From JBBQUP01 sp038212305 (lineage in GTDB: Bacteria > Bacteroidota > Bacteroidia > Bacteroidales > Marinilabiliaceae), in contig JBBQUP010000018.1 in the NCBI GenBank assembly GCA_038212305.1, positions 1 to 40,923 of the forward strand: a DNA stretch of 40,923 nt, given 5' to 3'. This document shows positions 17,963 through 26,728 of the stretch, one piece after another. The translations under genes were made by a program, and so were the position numbers. A model generated the notes under the pieces. It had not been told where the DNA came from. It saw only the letters and a list, made by a program, of their open reading frames with translations, and did not search any database. Each line of letters starts with the position of its first letter. Within the stretch, counting starts at the first letter, position 1.

Positions 17963-18610
17963 ATGATGAAAAATTTATTATTAATTTCCGTAGTTCTATT
18001 AACTAGTTTAGTTTCAATTAGAGCACAGGATAAAACAGCTGTTGATTTGAAAAACGAAGGGACAGAAGCTTTAAAAGCTAACAATTTTCAGCTAGCCATG
18101 GATTTATATGAGCAAGCTCTGGATAAAATGGCAGGAGAGGAGCCTGATGGTCAAATGGTATTTAATGCTGGCTATTGTGCTCGTAAACTTGAAAACAACG
18201 AAAAAGCAGTTAAGTTTTATCAGTTATCAGAGCAATATAATTATCGTCCCGATATGTCATGTTTTTATGTAGCTTATGCTTTAGATAAGCTTGGTAGAAG
18301 CGAGGAAATGGAAAAAGTACTTATTGCTGGAATGGATAAGTATAAAGATAGTAAGTACGTAACTCACATGACTAAGATGTTGGTTGATTATTATCTGGTT
18401 GAAGGTTCAAAACCATTTAACGAAGCCAGTAAAATTCTTGCTTCTGCTGCTACTGCTGCACCTGAAGAGTACGATGCTATTCGTGCCAAAGCTAGAGAAA
18501 AATTTACTGAAGCAAAGCCTTGGTTTGATAATGCTGCTAAGTATGCTGCCGATGATGAAAGAGTTACAAAGCCCTTGAAGGAAATTGAAACTCGTTTAGC
18601 TGCTCAATAA
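17963..18610 (+). CDS. Exported tetratricopeptide-repeat protein
   Basis: The 215-residue protein starts MMKNLLLISVVLLTSLVSIRAQ, a Sec signal peptide with likely cleavage after Arg-Ala (residues 21-22); the second ATG at 17966 is equally possible. The mature part is helical with TPR-like units, for example DLKNEGTEALKANNFQLAMD at about 26-45 and GYCARKLENNEKAVKFYQ. Such proteins are protein-interaction scaffolds in the periplasm; no partner can be named. It lies 161 bases after thrC, so may have its own promoter, and it ends just before a strong bidirectional terminator. Confidence 0.85.
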   Translation: MMKNLLLISVVLLTSLVSIRAQDKTAVDLKNEGTEALKANNFQLAMDLYEQALDKMAGEEPDGQMVFNAGYCARKLENNEKAVKFYQLSEQYNYRPDMSCFYVAYALDKLGRSEEMEKVLIAGMDKYKDSKYVTHMTKMLVDYYLVEGSKPFNEASKILASAATAAPEEYDAIRAKAREKFTEAKPWFDNAAKYAADDERVTKPLKEIETRLAAQ

Positions 18611-18620
18611 TTTTAGTTCA

Positions 18621-18672
18621 TAGTATAAAAAAACGAGGCCTTCAAATTTGAAGGCCTCGTTTTTTTATACTA
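18621..18672. terminator. Bidirectional intrinsic terminator between TPR gene and clpC
   Basis: A perfect 52-base palindrome. Its core arms are ACGAGGCCTTCAAA / TTTGAAGGCCTCGT, with A7 before and T7 after the GC-rich core. Read in either direction it gives a stable hairpin followed by a U-run, so it serves both the TPR gene (plus) and clpC (minus), whose stops lie 10 and 6 bases away. Confidence 0.95.
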
Positions 18673-18678
18673 CGTTAT

Positions 18679-21198
18679 CTATTTTGTCTCCTTTGTCTCC
18701 TTTGTTTCTTTTTGTAAGTTTTCAATAGAAGTTAATATTTTTTCATTTTCCTTGTCAAAATCAACTTTAATTATATCACCTTCTGATACGCTCGCTTCAA
18801 TAATAACTTCGGCCATTTCGTCTTCTAAATACTTTTGAATAGCTCGTTTTAGAGGTCTAGCACCAAATTGGATATCATACCCTTTTTCAGCAATAAAATC
18901 TTTTGCTTCCTTCGAGATAACTAATTTAAAACCCATTGATTCAATTCTCGAATACAAACCTTTTAATTCAATATCAATGATTTTGAATATATCATCTTTT
19001 TCTAAATGATTAAAGACAATTACATCATCAATTCTATTTAAAAACTCTGGAGCAAAAGCTTTTTTCATAGCTTTTTCAATAACGTGACGTGCATGGTCTG
19101 TATCACTCTCTCTATTTGTGGTACTAAAGCCAACACCACGACCAAAATCTTTCAATTCCCTTGATCCGATGTTTGACGTCATTATTATAATCGAATTTTT
19201 AAAATCTACTCGTCGACCTAAACTATCTGTCAAACGACCTTCATCTAAAACCTGCAATAATAAGTTAAATACATCTGGGTGAGCTTTTTCAATCTCATCA
19301 AGCAAAATAACTGAATACGGACGACGACGAACTTTTTCAGTCAATTGACCACCTTCTTCATATCCAATGTATCCTGGAGGTGCGCCTACTAGGCGAGACA
19401 CAGAGAATTTCTCCATGTATTCACTCATATCAACACGAATTAAAGCATCAGAGCTGTCAAATAAATATTGTGCTAATACTTTCGCCAAATGAGTTTTACC
19501 AACACCTGTAGGTCCTAAGAAAATGAATGATCCAATGGGTCTATTCGGATCTTTTAAGCCTGCCCGGTTTCGTTGAATGGCTTTAACTATTTTCTGAATA
19601 GCGTCTTCTTGCCCAATTACCGAACCTTTAAGCTCCGAATCCATTTTTAACAATCGAGTTCCTTCGGCCTGTGCAACTCGCTGAACAGGAATACCAGTCA
19701 TCATAGCCACAACTTCAGCTACTTTTTCATCATCAACCGATTCGCGATGTTTCATCAATTCCTCTTCCCACGATGATTTGGCTTTTTCCAGATTGTCGAT
19801 GAACAGTTTTTCTTTATCTCTAAAGCTAGCTGCTAATTCAAAATTTTGAGCTTTTACCGCTTTTATCTTGTTATCTTTAATTTCTTCAATTTCTTTTTCA
19901 AGAACAACAATATTTTCTGGAACAATAATATTTGAAATGTGTACACGAGAACCTGCTTCGTCTAAAGCATCAATAGCTTTATCTGGTAAATGACGATCGC
20001 TCATATAACGCTCAGTTAATTTAACACAAGCTTCAATGGCTTTATCGGTATAAGTTACATTGTGATGCTCTTCGTATTTTTCTTTAATGTTATTTAATAT
20101 CTCAATAGTTTCTGCAACAGAAGTAGGCTCAACCATTACTTTTTGAAATCTGCGTTCTAATGCTCCATCTTTTTCAATGTGTTGACGATATTCATCTAAA
20201 GTAGTCGCACCAATACATTGTATCTCACCTCGAGCTAAAGCAGGTTTAAGCATGTTAGCAGCATCGAGTGATCCGGTAGCTCCACCGGCACCAACTATGG
20301 TATGAATTTCATCAATAAATAATATCACATTGGGATTGCGACTCAATTCATTTAAAATAGCTTTCATACGCTCTTCAAATTGTCCGCGATATTTGGTTCC
20401 GGCAACAATTGAAGCTATATCTAAGGTAACTACTCGCTTATCAAACAAAACACGCGATACCTTTTTTTGAATAATTCGCAGTGCTAACCCTTCGGCAATG
20501 GCCGATTTACCAACTCCCGGTTCCCCAATTAATATGGGATTATTTTTTTTACGACGACTTAATATTTGAGCTAAACGTTCAATTTCACGCTCACGACCAA
20601 CAATAGGATCTAATCGCCCTTCTTCGGCAGCCTTAGTAACATCAACGCCAAAGTTGTCTAAAACAGGTGTTTCTGAAGCCGATTTACCAGCCGTAGGCCT
20701 GCTTTGCTCACTTTGCGATGAAAATGGACTATCAGCATCATCATCTTCGGGGAAATCAGATTTAGCCATTGGCTTTTGTTGCCCCATCAGTCGTTTTACT
20801 TTTTCGTAATTTATATTTTCTTCTGCCATAATTTCAAATAAATAAGAACTTTGATCTCTTAACAATGCAAGTAATAAATGCCCTGTACTTATTTCAATAC
20901 TTTTGGTTGCCTTAGCTTCCAATTGTATTAAATTTAAAATGCGTTCAGCTGATTTTAACAATGGAATATTCTCAATAGTTAAAGGTTCTGGCTCTTTAAA
21001 ACGCAATTCAATTTTCTTTCTAATTCGATGTAAATCAATGTTAAGTTGGTTTAATAGTTCAATTGCAGTACCTTCACCTTCTCTCATCAATCCAAGCATC
21101 ATATGTTCCGGAGAAATAAACCTGTTTCCAAGTCTTTCAGCTTCTTCTTTGCTGTAAGTCAATACATCACGTATTCGCTGCGAAAAGTTTAAATCCAT
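18679..21198 (-). CDS. clpC: ClpC-type Hsp100 ATPase, Clp protease subunit
   Basis: An 839-residue hexameric unfoldase. Residues 1-140 are the double Clp-N domain (FSQRIRDVLTYSKEEAERLG at the start). AAA domain 1 has Walker A GEPGVGKS near residue 225 and Walker B VILFIDEIHT. A UVR-like/coiled-coil middle segment (about 405-470) marks ClpC rather than ClpA. AAA domain 2 has GPTGVGKT and VILLDEIEKAHPDV. It feeds unfolded substrates to ClpP, which is not in this window. The C-terminus ends in three KET units encoded by a 9-bp tandem repeat (18682-18711), a local expansion beyond the conserved end. It is divergent from gyrA across a 233-bp spacer. Confidence 0.96.
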   Translation of the reverse strand: MDLNFSQRIRDVLTYSKEEAERLGNRFISPEHMMLGLMREGEGTAIELLNQLNIDLHRIRKKIELRFKEPEPLTIENIPLLKSAERILNLIQLEAKATKSIEISTGHLLLALLRDQSSYLFEIMAEENINYEKVKRLMGQQKPMAKSDFPEDDDADSPFSSQSEQSRPTAGKSASETPVLDNFGVDVTKAAEEGRLDPIVGREREIERLAQILSRRKKNNPILIGEPGVGKSAIAEGLALRIIQKKVSRVLFDKRVVTLDIASIVAGTKYRGQFEERMKAILNELSRNPNVILFIDEIHTIVGAGGATGSLDAANMLKPALARGEIQCIGATTLDEYRQHIEKDGALERRFQKVMVEPTSVAETIEILNNIKEKYEEHHNVTYTDKAIEACVKLTERYMSDRHLPDKAIDALDEAGSRVHISNIIVPENIVVLEKEIEEIKDNKIKAVKAQNFELAASFRDKEKLFIDNLEKAKSSWEEELMKHRESVDDEKVAEVVAMMTGIPVQRVAQAEGTRLLKMDSELKGSVIGQEDAIQKIVKAIQRNRAGLKDPNRPIGSFIFLGPTGVGKTHLAKVLAQYLFDSSDALIRVDMSEYMEKFSVSRLVGAPPGYIGYEEGGQLTEKVRRRPYSVILLDEIEKAHPDVFNLLLQVLDEGRLTDSLGRRVDFKNSIIIMTSNIGSRELKDFGRGVGFSTTNRESDTDHARHVIEKAMKKAFAPEFLNRIDDVIVFNHLEKDDIFKIIDIELKGLYSRIESMGFKLVISKEAKDFIAEKGYDIQFGARPLKRAIQKYLEDEMAEVIIEASVSEGDIIKVDFDKENEKILTSIENLQKETKETKETK

Positions 21199-21242
21199 AA
21201 ATAGATATATGTATTTTACTTTGAATTAAATTTGTATAAATG

Positions 21243-21250
21243 CAAATTTA
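21243..21250 (-). promoter_or_regulatory. Candidate clpC promoter (-7 box TAAATTTG)
   Basis: On the minus strand TAAATTTG matches TAnnTTTG exactly, 45 bases before the clpC ATG. An ATTG lies 24 bases further upstream, slightly beyond the usual 17-23 spacing. RNA would start near 21238, giving a short leader. Confidence 0.4.
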
Positions 21251-21300
21251 AGCAATGCATTCCTAAAATTAATACAATATTTCGAATATTCGGTGTGTAA

Positions 21301-21308
21301 TAAATTTG
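21301..21308 (+). promoter_or_regulatory. Candidate gyrA promoter (-7 box TAAATTTG)
   Basis: An exact TAnnTTTG match on the plus strand. RNA would start near 21314, giving a leader of about 118 bases that contains the small ORF at 21333 and the terminator at 21372-21400. A TTG at -33 is not seen, so support is partial. Confidence 0.4.
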
Positions 21309-21332
21309 TTAATAAATAATGATAGGCTACCC

Positions 21333-21425
21333 ATGATCAATTCAGTAAAAATAGTTAAATTAGGGCGGCAAAAAAACAGGCTTATAGGGAGCCTGTTTTT
21401 ATGTGATTTGCAACTCATTAAATAA
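21333..21425 (+). other. Possible leader ORF in the gyrA 5' region (30 codons)
   Basis: An ATG at 21333 opens 30 sense codons that run straight through the terminator hairpin and stop at TAA 21423-21425, six bases before the gyrA ATG. Translation through the hairpin would keep it from forming. No protein similarity is recognised (begins MINSVKIVKLGR). Chance is possible for an ORF of this size. Confidence 0.3.
21372..21400. terminator. Terminator hairpin ahead of gyrA (possible attenuator)
   Basis: An 11-bp perfect stem (AAAAACAGGCT / AGCCTGTTTTT, arms 21372-21382 and 21390-21400) with a TATAGGG loop. The right arm ends in five T and the left side gives a T-run on the other strand, so it could stop RNA polymerase both ways. 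It lies 31 bases before the gyrA ATG. No complete gene other than the small ORF lies between it and the divergent clpC start. Confidence 0.75.
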
Positions 21426-21431
21426 AAATAA

Positions 21432-23969
21432 ATGGCTGAAGGAGAAAAAATTATTCAGATCAATATCGAAGAAGAAATGAAATCTGCTTACATCGACTAT
21501 TCGATGTCAGTAATTGTTTCCAGAGCATTGCCCGATGTAAGGGATGGATTAAAACCCGTTCATCGCAGAGTTCTGTTCGGTATGAATGAATTAGGTATAG
21601 CACATAACAAACCATATAAAAAGTCCGCGAGAATTGTTGGTGAGGTGCTCGGTAAGTTTCACCCACATGGTGATTCATCAGTGTATTTTGCCATGGTGCG
21701 TATGGCTCAAGAGTGGTCGTTAAGATACCCTTTGGTTGATGGCCAAGGTAACTTTGGTAGTGTCGATGGTGATAGTCCCGCTGCTATGAGATATACCGAG
21801 GCTCGCTTGAATAAAATGTCGGAAGATATGCTTATCGACATTGATAAGAATACCGTTGATTTTCAACTGAATTTCGATGATTCATTAAGTGAACCAACCG
21901 TTTTACCCACTCGAATACCTAATTTGTTGATTAATGGTGCATCAGGTATTGCCGTTGGAATGGCGACAAACATGCCACCTCACAACATAACCGAAACAAT
22001 TAATGCAACCATTGCCTACATCGAAAATAATGAGATAGAAATAAGTGAAATAATTCAATTTATAAAAGCACCTGATTTTCCTACAGGTGGTATTATTTAT
22101 GGGTATGCTGGTGTTAAAGAAGCATTAGAAACGGGTAGAGGTAGAGTTGTAATTAGAGCAAAGGCCGAAATTGAGAATGAAGGGGGACGTGAAAAAATTA
22201 TCATTCGCGAAATACCTTACATGGTTAACAAAGCTGAGTTAATCATGAAAATTGCTGATTTAGTCAACGACAAAAAAATTGAAGGCATATCGAACGTAAA
22301 TGATGAATCGGATAGAGATGGAATGCGTATTGTTATTGATTTAAAACGCGATGCCATCGCAAATGTAGTTTTAAATCACTTATTTAAATACACTGCACTT
22401 CAAACTTCATTTGGGGTGAATAACATCGCATTAGTAAAAGGTCGCCCAAAGCTTTTAAATGTTAAAGATTTAATAAAATATTTTGTTGAGCACCGCCACG
22501 ATGTTATTACGCGTCGCACTCAATACGAATTAGATCAAGCCGAAAAACGAGCTCATATTTTAGAAGGTTTAATTATTGCTTGCGATCATATTGATGAAGT
22601 AATTAAAATAATTAGAGCTGCACAAACTCCCGATGAAGCCCGTGAAGGATTAATTGCTCGTTTTAGCCTTACCGATATTCAGGCTAGAGCAATTGTTGAT
22701 ATGCGCTTACGCCAATTAACTGGCCTTGAGCAAGATAAGCTTCGCGATGAATACAATAACTTATTAATTGAGATCGCTAGATTAAAAGATATTTTAGCTA
22801 ATGAGCACTTGCGAATGGAGATTATCAAAAATGAGTTGATTGATATTCGTGATAAATATGGAGATAAGCGTCGCACCGAAATTGTTTATAGTTCAGAGGA
22901 ATTCAATCCTGAAGATTTTTATGCTGATGATGAAATGATTATAACTATCTCGCATCTAGGATATATTAAACGTACGCCACTAATTGAATTTAGAACGCAA
23001 AATAGAGGAGGAGTAGGTTCTAAAGGATCAACCACCAGAGATGAAGATTTCATTGAACATATCTATCCAGCTAGTATGCATAATACTATGTTGTTTTTCA
23101 CCAAATTAGGACGATGTTTTTGGATGAAGGTATATGAAATACCAGAAGGATCTAAAAATTCGAAAGGAAGAGCTATTCAAAACCTATTAAATATCATTCC
23201 TGAAGATCAAGTAAAAGCTTTTATTCGCGTTACTCAACTGAACGATGCTGAGTATATAAAAAACCATTATATTATAATGGGAACGAAACAAGGAATTATT
23301 AAAAAATCGTCATTACAAGATTATTCAAGACCTCGACAAAATGGAGTTATTGCAATAACAATCAAAGAAAATGATGAATTACTTGAAGCTCGTTTAACGA
23401 ATGGTGATAATGAAATCCTAATGGCTACAAAAAGTGGACGCGCCATTCGCTTTAACGAAAGTAAAGTACGATGTATTGGTAGAACAGGAGCTGGTGTGAG
23501 AGGTGTAACCCTTGATAAAAACAATGACGAAGTTGTTGGCATGATTTGTGTGAATGATAAGACAGACCATGTTCTAGTTGTTTCTCAAAAAGGATATGGT
23601 AAACGTTCTGACTTGGATGATTATCGAATTACCAATAGAGGAGGAAAAGGTGTTAAAACCATGAAAATTACTGATAAAACGGGATCGCTCATTAGTATGA
23701 AAAATGTAACTGATGATAACGATTTGATGATTATTAATAAATCAGGTATTACAATTCGATTAGCAGTTGCTGAAATACGAGTTACAGGTCGCGCAACACA
23801 AGGAGTTCGCTTAATTAATCTTGACAAAAAACAGGATGAAATTGGCTCCATTGCAAAAGTCAAATCAGTGAGTCTAGAAGAGCTTGCTGAACTTGCTGAA
23901 CAAGAAGATTTGGATAGGAATAATATTTCAGATATTGATTCTAACGATGAAGTAATTGATAAAGAATAA
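21432..23969 (+). CDS. gyrA: DNA gyrase subunit A
   Basis: An 845-residue type IIA topoisomerase subunit that cuts and reseals DNA with GyrB to introduce negative supercoils. The catalytic tyrosine is Tyr121 in AAMRYTEARL. The quinolone region reads HPHGDSSVYFAMVRMAQ, with Ser at the main resistance position and Phe where E. coli has Asp87, as I recall for wild-type Bacteroides. A GyrA-box-like RGGVGSKG begins the C-terminal pinwheel near residue 518, marking GyrA rather than ParC. The C-terminus is acidic. It is followed after 56 bases by a TPR gene and is preceded by a leader terminator. Confidence 0.96.
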   Translation: MAEGEKIIQINIEEEMKSAYIDYSMSVIVSRALPDVRDGLKPVHRRVLFGMNELGIAHNKPYKKSARIVGEVLGKFHPHGDSSVYFAMVRMAQEWSLRYPLVDGQGNFGSVDGDSPAAMRYTEARLNKMSEDMLIDIDKNTVDFQLNFDDSLSEPTVLPTRIPNLLINGASGIAVGMATNMPPHNITETINATIAYIENNEIEISEIIQFIKAPDFPTGGIIYGYAGVKEALETGRGRVVIRAKAEIENEGGREKIIIREIPYMVNKAELIMKIADLVNDKKIEGISNVNDESDRDGMRIVIDLKRDAIANVVLNHLFKYTALQTSFGVNNIALVKGRPKLLNVKDLIKYFVEHRHDVITRRTQYELDQAEKRAHILEGLIIACDHIDEVIKIIRAAQTPDEAREGLIARFSLTDIQARAIVDMRLRQLTGLEQDKLRDEYNNLLIEIARLKDILANEHLRMEIIKNELIDIRDKYGDKRRTEIVYSSEEFNPEDFYADDEMIITISHLGYIKRTPLIEFRTQNRGGVGSKGSTTRDEDFIEHIYPASMHNTMLFFTKLGRCFWMKVYEIPEGSKNSKGRAIQNLLNIIPEDQVKAFIRVTQLNDAEYIKNHYIIMGTKQGIIKKSSLQDYSRPRQNGVIAITIKENDELLEARLTNGDNEILMATKSGRAIRFNESKVRCIGRTGAGVRGVTLDKNNDEVVGMICVNDKTDHVLVVSQKGYGKRSDLDDYRITNRGGKGVKTMKITDKTGSLISMKNVTDDNDLMIINKSGITIRLAVAEIRVTGRATQGVRLINLDKKQDEIGSIAKVKSVSLEELAELAEQEDLDRNNISDIDSNDEVIDKE

Positions 23970-24025
23970 TTTGATATTCTAAATAAATAGAACTTACATT
24001 TATAATTAATTCAAAAAAGATTGTT

Positions 24026-25195
24026 ATGAAAAAAATTTCATTTCTGTTTTTAACATGCCTTATTTCCATTTCAATAATGGCGCAGAAGGGGAAAGTAATT
24101 ACTGCAGAAACTTTATTGTTAACCGATATTGATGGAGCAAAAAAAGCCATTGATGAGGCACTAGCGAATGAGAAATCAAACACTTGGCCAAAAACATATA
24201 TCGTTGCGGGTAAGGTTTATACAAAACTCAAGCAAGCTGGTAAAGATGCTGATGGATTAAAAAAATCGATTGAGTTTTATACAAAAGCTGTGGAATTGGA
24301 TAAAAAAGGTGATGAAAAAGGAAAAGGCATAGGTAAGTTTGAAAAAGAACTTAAGATTGCATTTACATTTTATCGAACAGATTTAACAAATGCTGGAGTT
24401 GAGGGGTTTAATAGTGAAAAATTTGGAGATGCACTAACTGCCTTCGAAAATGTTTTAAAAGTTAATGAATTAGAAGGATCAACAAATGTTGATACAGTGA
24501 TTATATATAACTGTGCATTAGCTGCTTATAATAATAAAGATTGGAATAAAGCTGAGAAGTATTTTAAAGAAGCCATTAATAATAATTATGGAGGTGTTGA
24601 TGCTGTGATTTTACTCCATCAGGTATATTCAACAACTGGTGATTCAGCAAAAATGGAAGATAATCTTAAATTAGGATTAGTGAAATACGCGAATGATGAT
24701 AGAATATTAACTACGTTAATTAATTTTTATTTGTCAGCTCAACAAAACGATAAAGCAACGGCTTATTTAAATACTGCAATTCAAAAGGATCCGACAAACC
24801 CCTCTTTTTATTATGCCAGAGCAGTATTATTTGATCAATCGAAGAAATTTGAAGAGGCCGAAGTTGATTATTTAAAATGCATAAGTCTAGATGAAAACTA
24901 TTTTAATGCTTTGTATAATTTAGGTGTTTTATATTATAATCGTGCGGTTGAGAACAACAATAAAGCGAATGATTTAACAGACATGAAAGCTTTTGAAAAA
25001 GCAAGAGCAGAGGCTGACAAAACATTCGAAAAGTCACTTCCATTTATGGAAAGAGCACACATTGTAAATCCTAAAGAGTTAGCAGTTTTAGAGAGCTTGA
25101 AAAACTTATACTATCGATTTGAAAACTTTGATAAGTATAAAGAAGTTCAAGGCAAGATTAAAGCTTTAGAGGATGAAGTTCAAGTGAAAAATTAA
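24026..25195 (+). CDS. Exported tetratricopeptide-repeat protein
   Basis: A 389-residue protein with signal peptide MKKISFLFLTCLISISIMAQ (cleavage near residue 19). The rest is a string of TPR helices, clearest at NKDWNKAEKYFKEAINNNYG, NPSFYYARAVLFDQSKKFEE and YFNALYNLGVLYYNRAVENN. It should be a periplasmic scaffold; no enzymatic motif is seen. It follows gyrA by 56 bases and is probably co-transcribed; the gyrA-TPR order recurs in Bacteroidota to my recollection. It is not related in obvious sequence detail to the TPR protein at 17963 beyond the repeat type. Confidence 0.88.
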   Translation: MKKISFLFLTCLISISIMAQKGKVITAETLLLTDIDGAKKAIDEALANEKSNTWPKTYIVAGKVYTKLKQAGKDADGLKKSIEFYTKAVELDKKGDEKGKGIGKFEKELKIAFTFYRTDLTNAGVEGFNSEKFGDALTAFENVLKVNELEGSTNVDTVIIYNCALAAYNNKDWNKAEKYFKEAINNNYGGVDAVILLHQVYSTTGDSAKMEDNLKLGLVKYANDDRILTTLINFYLSAQQNDKATAYLNTAIQKDPTNPSFYYARAVLFDQSKKFEEAEVDYLKCISLDENYFNALYNLGVLYYNRAVENNNKANDLTDMKAFEKARAEADKTFEKSLPFMERAHIVNPKELAVLESLKNLYYRFENFDKYKEVQGKIKALEDEVQVKN

Positions 25196-25241
25196 GGCCT
25201 CAGAAGAAGTAAAATAATAGATTATTTCTTACAAATGAATT

Positions 25242-25274
25242 AGGGTGTCCAAAAATGGATGCCCTTTATTCTTT
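25242..25274 (+). terminator. Terminator after the gyrA-TPR unit
   Basis: A 9-bp stem, AGGGTGTCC / GGATGCCCT (25242-25250 and 25257-25265), closes with two G-T wobble pairs and a six-base loop, and is followed by TTATTCTTT. It lies 46 bases past the TPR stop. Confidence 0.7.
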
Positions 25275-25292
25275 GTAATAGCTACAATAAAT

Positions 25293-25377
25293 CTACCTAG
25301 CTTATTAATTACGGCTAAGTAGTCTGAAATATAAATTGCAGGCTTGCATGATCTTGAGGTGTCACGCAAGCCTGCAA
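25293..25377 (+). promoter_or_regulatory. Tandem hairpins upstream of the WecA-like gene
   Basis: Two inverted repeats lie side by side. Hairpin A pairs CTACCTAGC with GCTAAGTAG (25293-25301 / 25314-25322, one mismatch). Hairpin B is a perfect 12-bp pair, TTGCAGGCTTGC / GCAAGCCTGCAA (25336-25347 / 25366-25377), with an 18-base loop. No strong T-run follows B, so it is not a standard terminator. They could be a protein-binding site or a structured leader. Confidence 0.5.
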
Positions 25378-25421
25378 GTATTATATTTTACAATAAAATC
25401 TAAATTTCGGTTTGGATTTAG

Positions 25422-25429
25422 TAAATTTG
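25422..25429 (+). promoter_or_regulatory. Candidate promoter -7 box of the WecA-like gene
   Basis: TAAATTTG matches TAnnTTTG exactly and ends 19 bases before the ATG, giving a very short leader. No TTG at the proper -33 distance is seen. If this is the promoter, the tandem hairpins lie upstream of the RNA start and would act as DNA. Confidence 0.35.
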
Positions 25430-25448
25430 TTTAACAAAAGCTACTTCT

Positions 25449-26534
25449 ATGGCGCCCTATTTAATTAAGTTGTTGATACCCTTATCCTTTTTTATTTCGT
25501 TTATGTTGGTGTTTTTTTCAATACCAACCATTTTAAGGGTGGCTCATTCTAAAAATTTGTTTGATGAGCCAAATAAACGCACTGTTCATAAAACGCGTGT
25601 TCCAACATTAGGTGGTTTAGCCATTTTTATAGGTTTTTTATTTACGTATGCGCTTTTTATTGATTTATTTGATTTTACCTATATTCCGTTTTTAATACCA
25701 GCTTTGTTAATTATTTTTGGTATTGGTATTAAGGATGATATATTGGTGACTGCGCCAATGATAAAACTAGTTGGACAACTTATTGCAGCCTTTATTATTG
25801 TTGGATTAGGAGATGTTCGAATAACGGATTTTCAAGGATTTTTCGGCCTTCAGCCTACCTATTTAGGAAGTGTTATTTTCTCAATTGTATTTGTTGTTTT
25901 TATCGTTAATGGATTTAATTTAATCGATGGAGTAGATGGTTTAGCTGCAATTACAGGAATTATTACATTAATGTCGTTTTCGCTCTGGTTTTTCATTAAC
26001 GATTCATTTCATATACCTATATTATGTGCAACCATAACAGGAGGATTATTAGCATTCATCTATTTTAATGTTTTTTCGAAGCATCAGAAAATATTCATGG
26101 GCGATACTGGATCGTTACTTATAGGTTTTTTAGTTGCAGTAGTGGCCATTAAATTTATTGAATTCAATAAAAGCGACAACCAACATTTATTATCTGTAAC
26201 CATGAAGTCTGCTCCGTCTGTTGCAGCTGGAATACTTATCATTCCAATAATGGATACTTTGCGCGTGTTTTTCTTACGCTTATCGAAAGGATTATCGCCA
26301 TTTACTGCCGATAAAAACCATATACACCACCGATTGCTTACGCTTGGATTTTCACATATTCATATTAGTATTTTAATAGGATTGGTTAATGTATTATTCA
26401 TTTTTTTATCTTTTGGATTAAGAGATTTAGGTACTTTAAAATTAATGATGCTTATAATTGTTCTTGGTGGAATTATTTTTTACATACCTTCTATTGCTAT
26501 CTATTTTAAACGGAAACGACTTAAAATGAGATAG
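25449..26534 (+). CDS. WecA-like polyprenyl-phosphate sugar-1-phosphate transferase
   Basis: A 361-residue membrane enzyme of the MraY/WecA family with about ten hydrophobic helices. Conserved loops are seen in order: DEPNKRTVHKTRVPTLGG (cytosolic loop 1), GIGIKDDILVTAP (Asp-Asp), NGFNLIDGVDGLAA (catalytic), FMGDTGSLLIGF, and DKNHIHHRLLTLGFSH (the HIHH motif typical of the WecA branch). It transfers a HexNAc-1-phosphate from UDP-sugar to undecaprenyl phosphate, starting polysaccharide or O-antigen units. Wza- and Wzc-like genes follow, which supports an exopolysaccharide role over peptidoglycan MraY. Confidence 0.93.
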   Translation: MAPYLIKLLIPLSFFISFMLVFFSIPTILRVAHSKNLFDEPNKRTVHKTRVPTLGGLAIFIGFLFTYALFIDLFDFTYIPFLIPALLIIFGIGIKDDILVTAPMIKLVGQLIAAFIIVGLGDVRITDFQGFFGLQPTYLGSVIFSIVFVVFIVNGFNLIDGVDGLAAITGIITLMSFSLWFFINDSFHIPILCATITGGLLAFIYFNVFSKHQKIFMGDTGSLLIGFLVAVVAIKFIEFNKSDNQHLLSVTMKSAPSVAAGILIIPIMDTLRVFFLRLSKGLSPFTADKNHIHHRLLTLGFSHIHISILIGLVNVLFIFLSFGLRDLGTLKLMMLIIVLGGIIFYIPSIAIYFKRKRLKMR

Positions 26535-26609
26535 CAATAGAAATGATTTATTTGTTAATTGTATTGAAATTGGAACTGAGCAAAGAGTAAATAGTTGTAT
26601 CTTAAGATT

Positions 26610-26617
26610 TATCTTTG
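26610..26617 (+). promoter_or_regulatory. Candidate promoter -7 box of the export genes
   Basis: TATCTTTG matches TAnnTTTG, 112 bases before the Wza-like start codon, in the 194-base gap after the WecA-like gene. A TTG lies only 12 bases upstream, too near for a standard -33 box. Support is weak. Confidence 0.3.
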
Positions 26618-26728
26618 GTGTAATTTGAGAATAAAACGTTTTATTTGATGTTTAATTGGTTGTAATGTATTTGTTGTAATGCAATAAAAAAAATAATGGT
26701 TTAAATAGTTGAATATAAAGTGTATCAT

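Noticed and set aside
21432..23969. Quinolone-resistance mutation in gyrA.
   Set aside because: The key Ser is present. Phe in place of Asp87 is, as far as I recall, the normal residue in Bacteroides-type GyrA.
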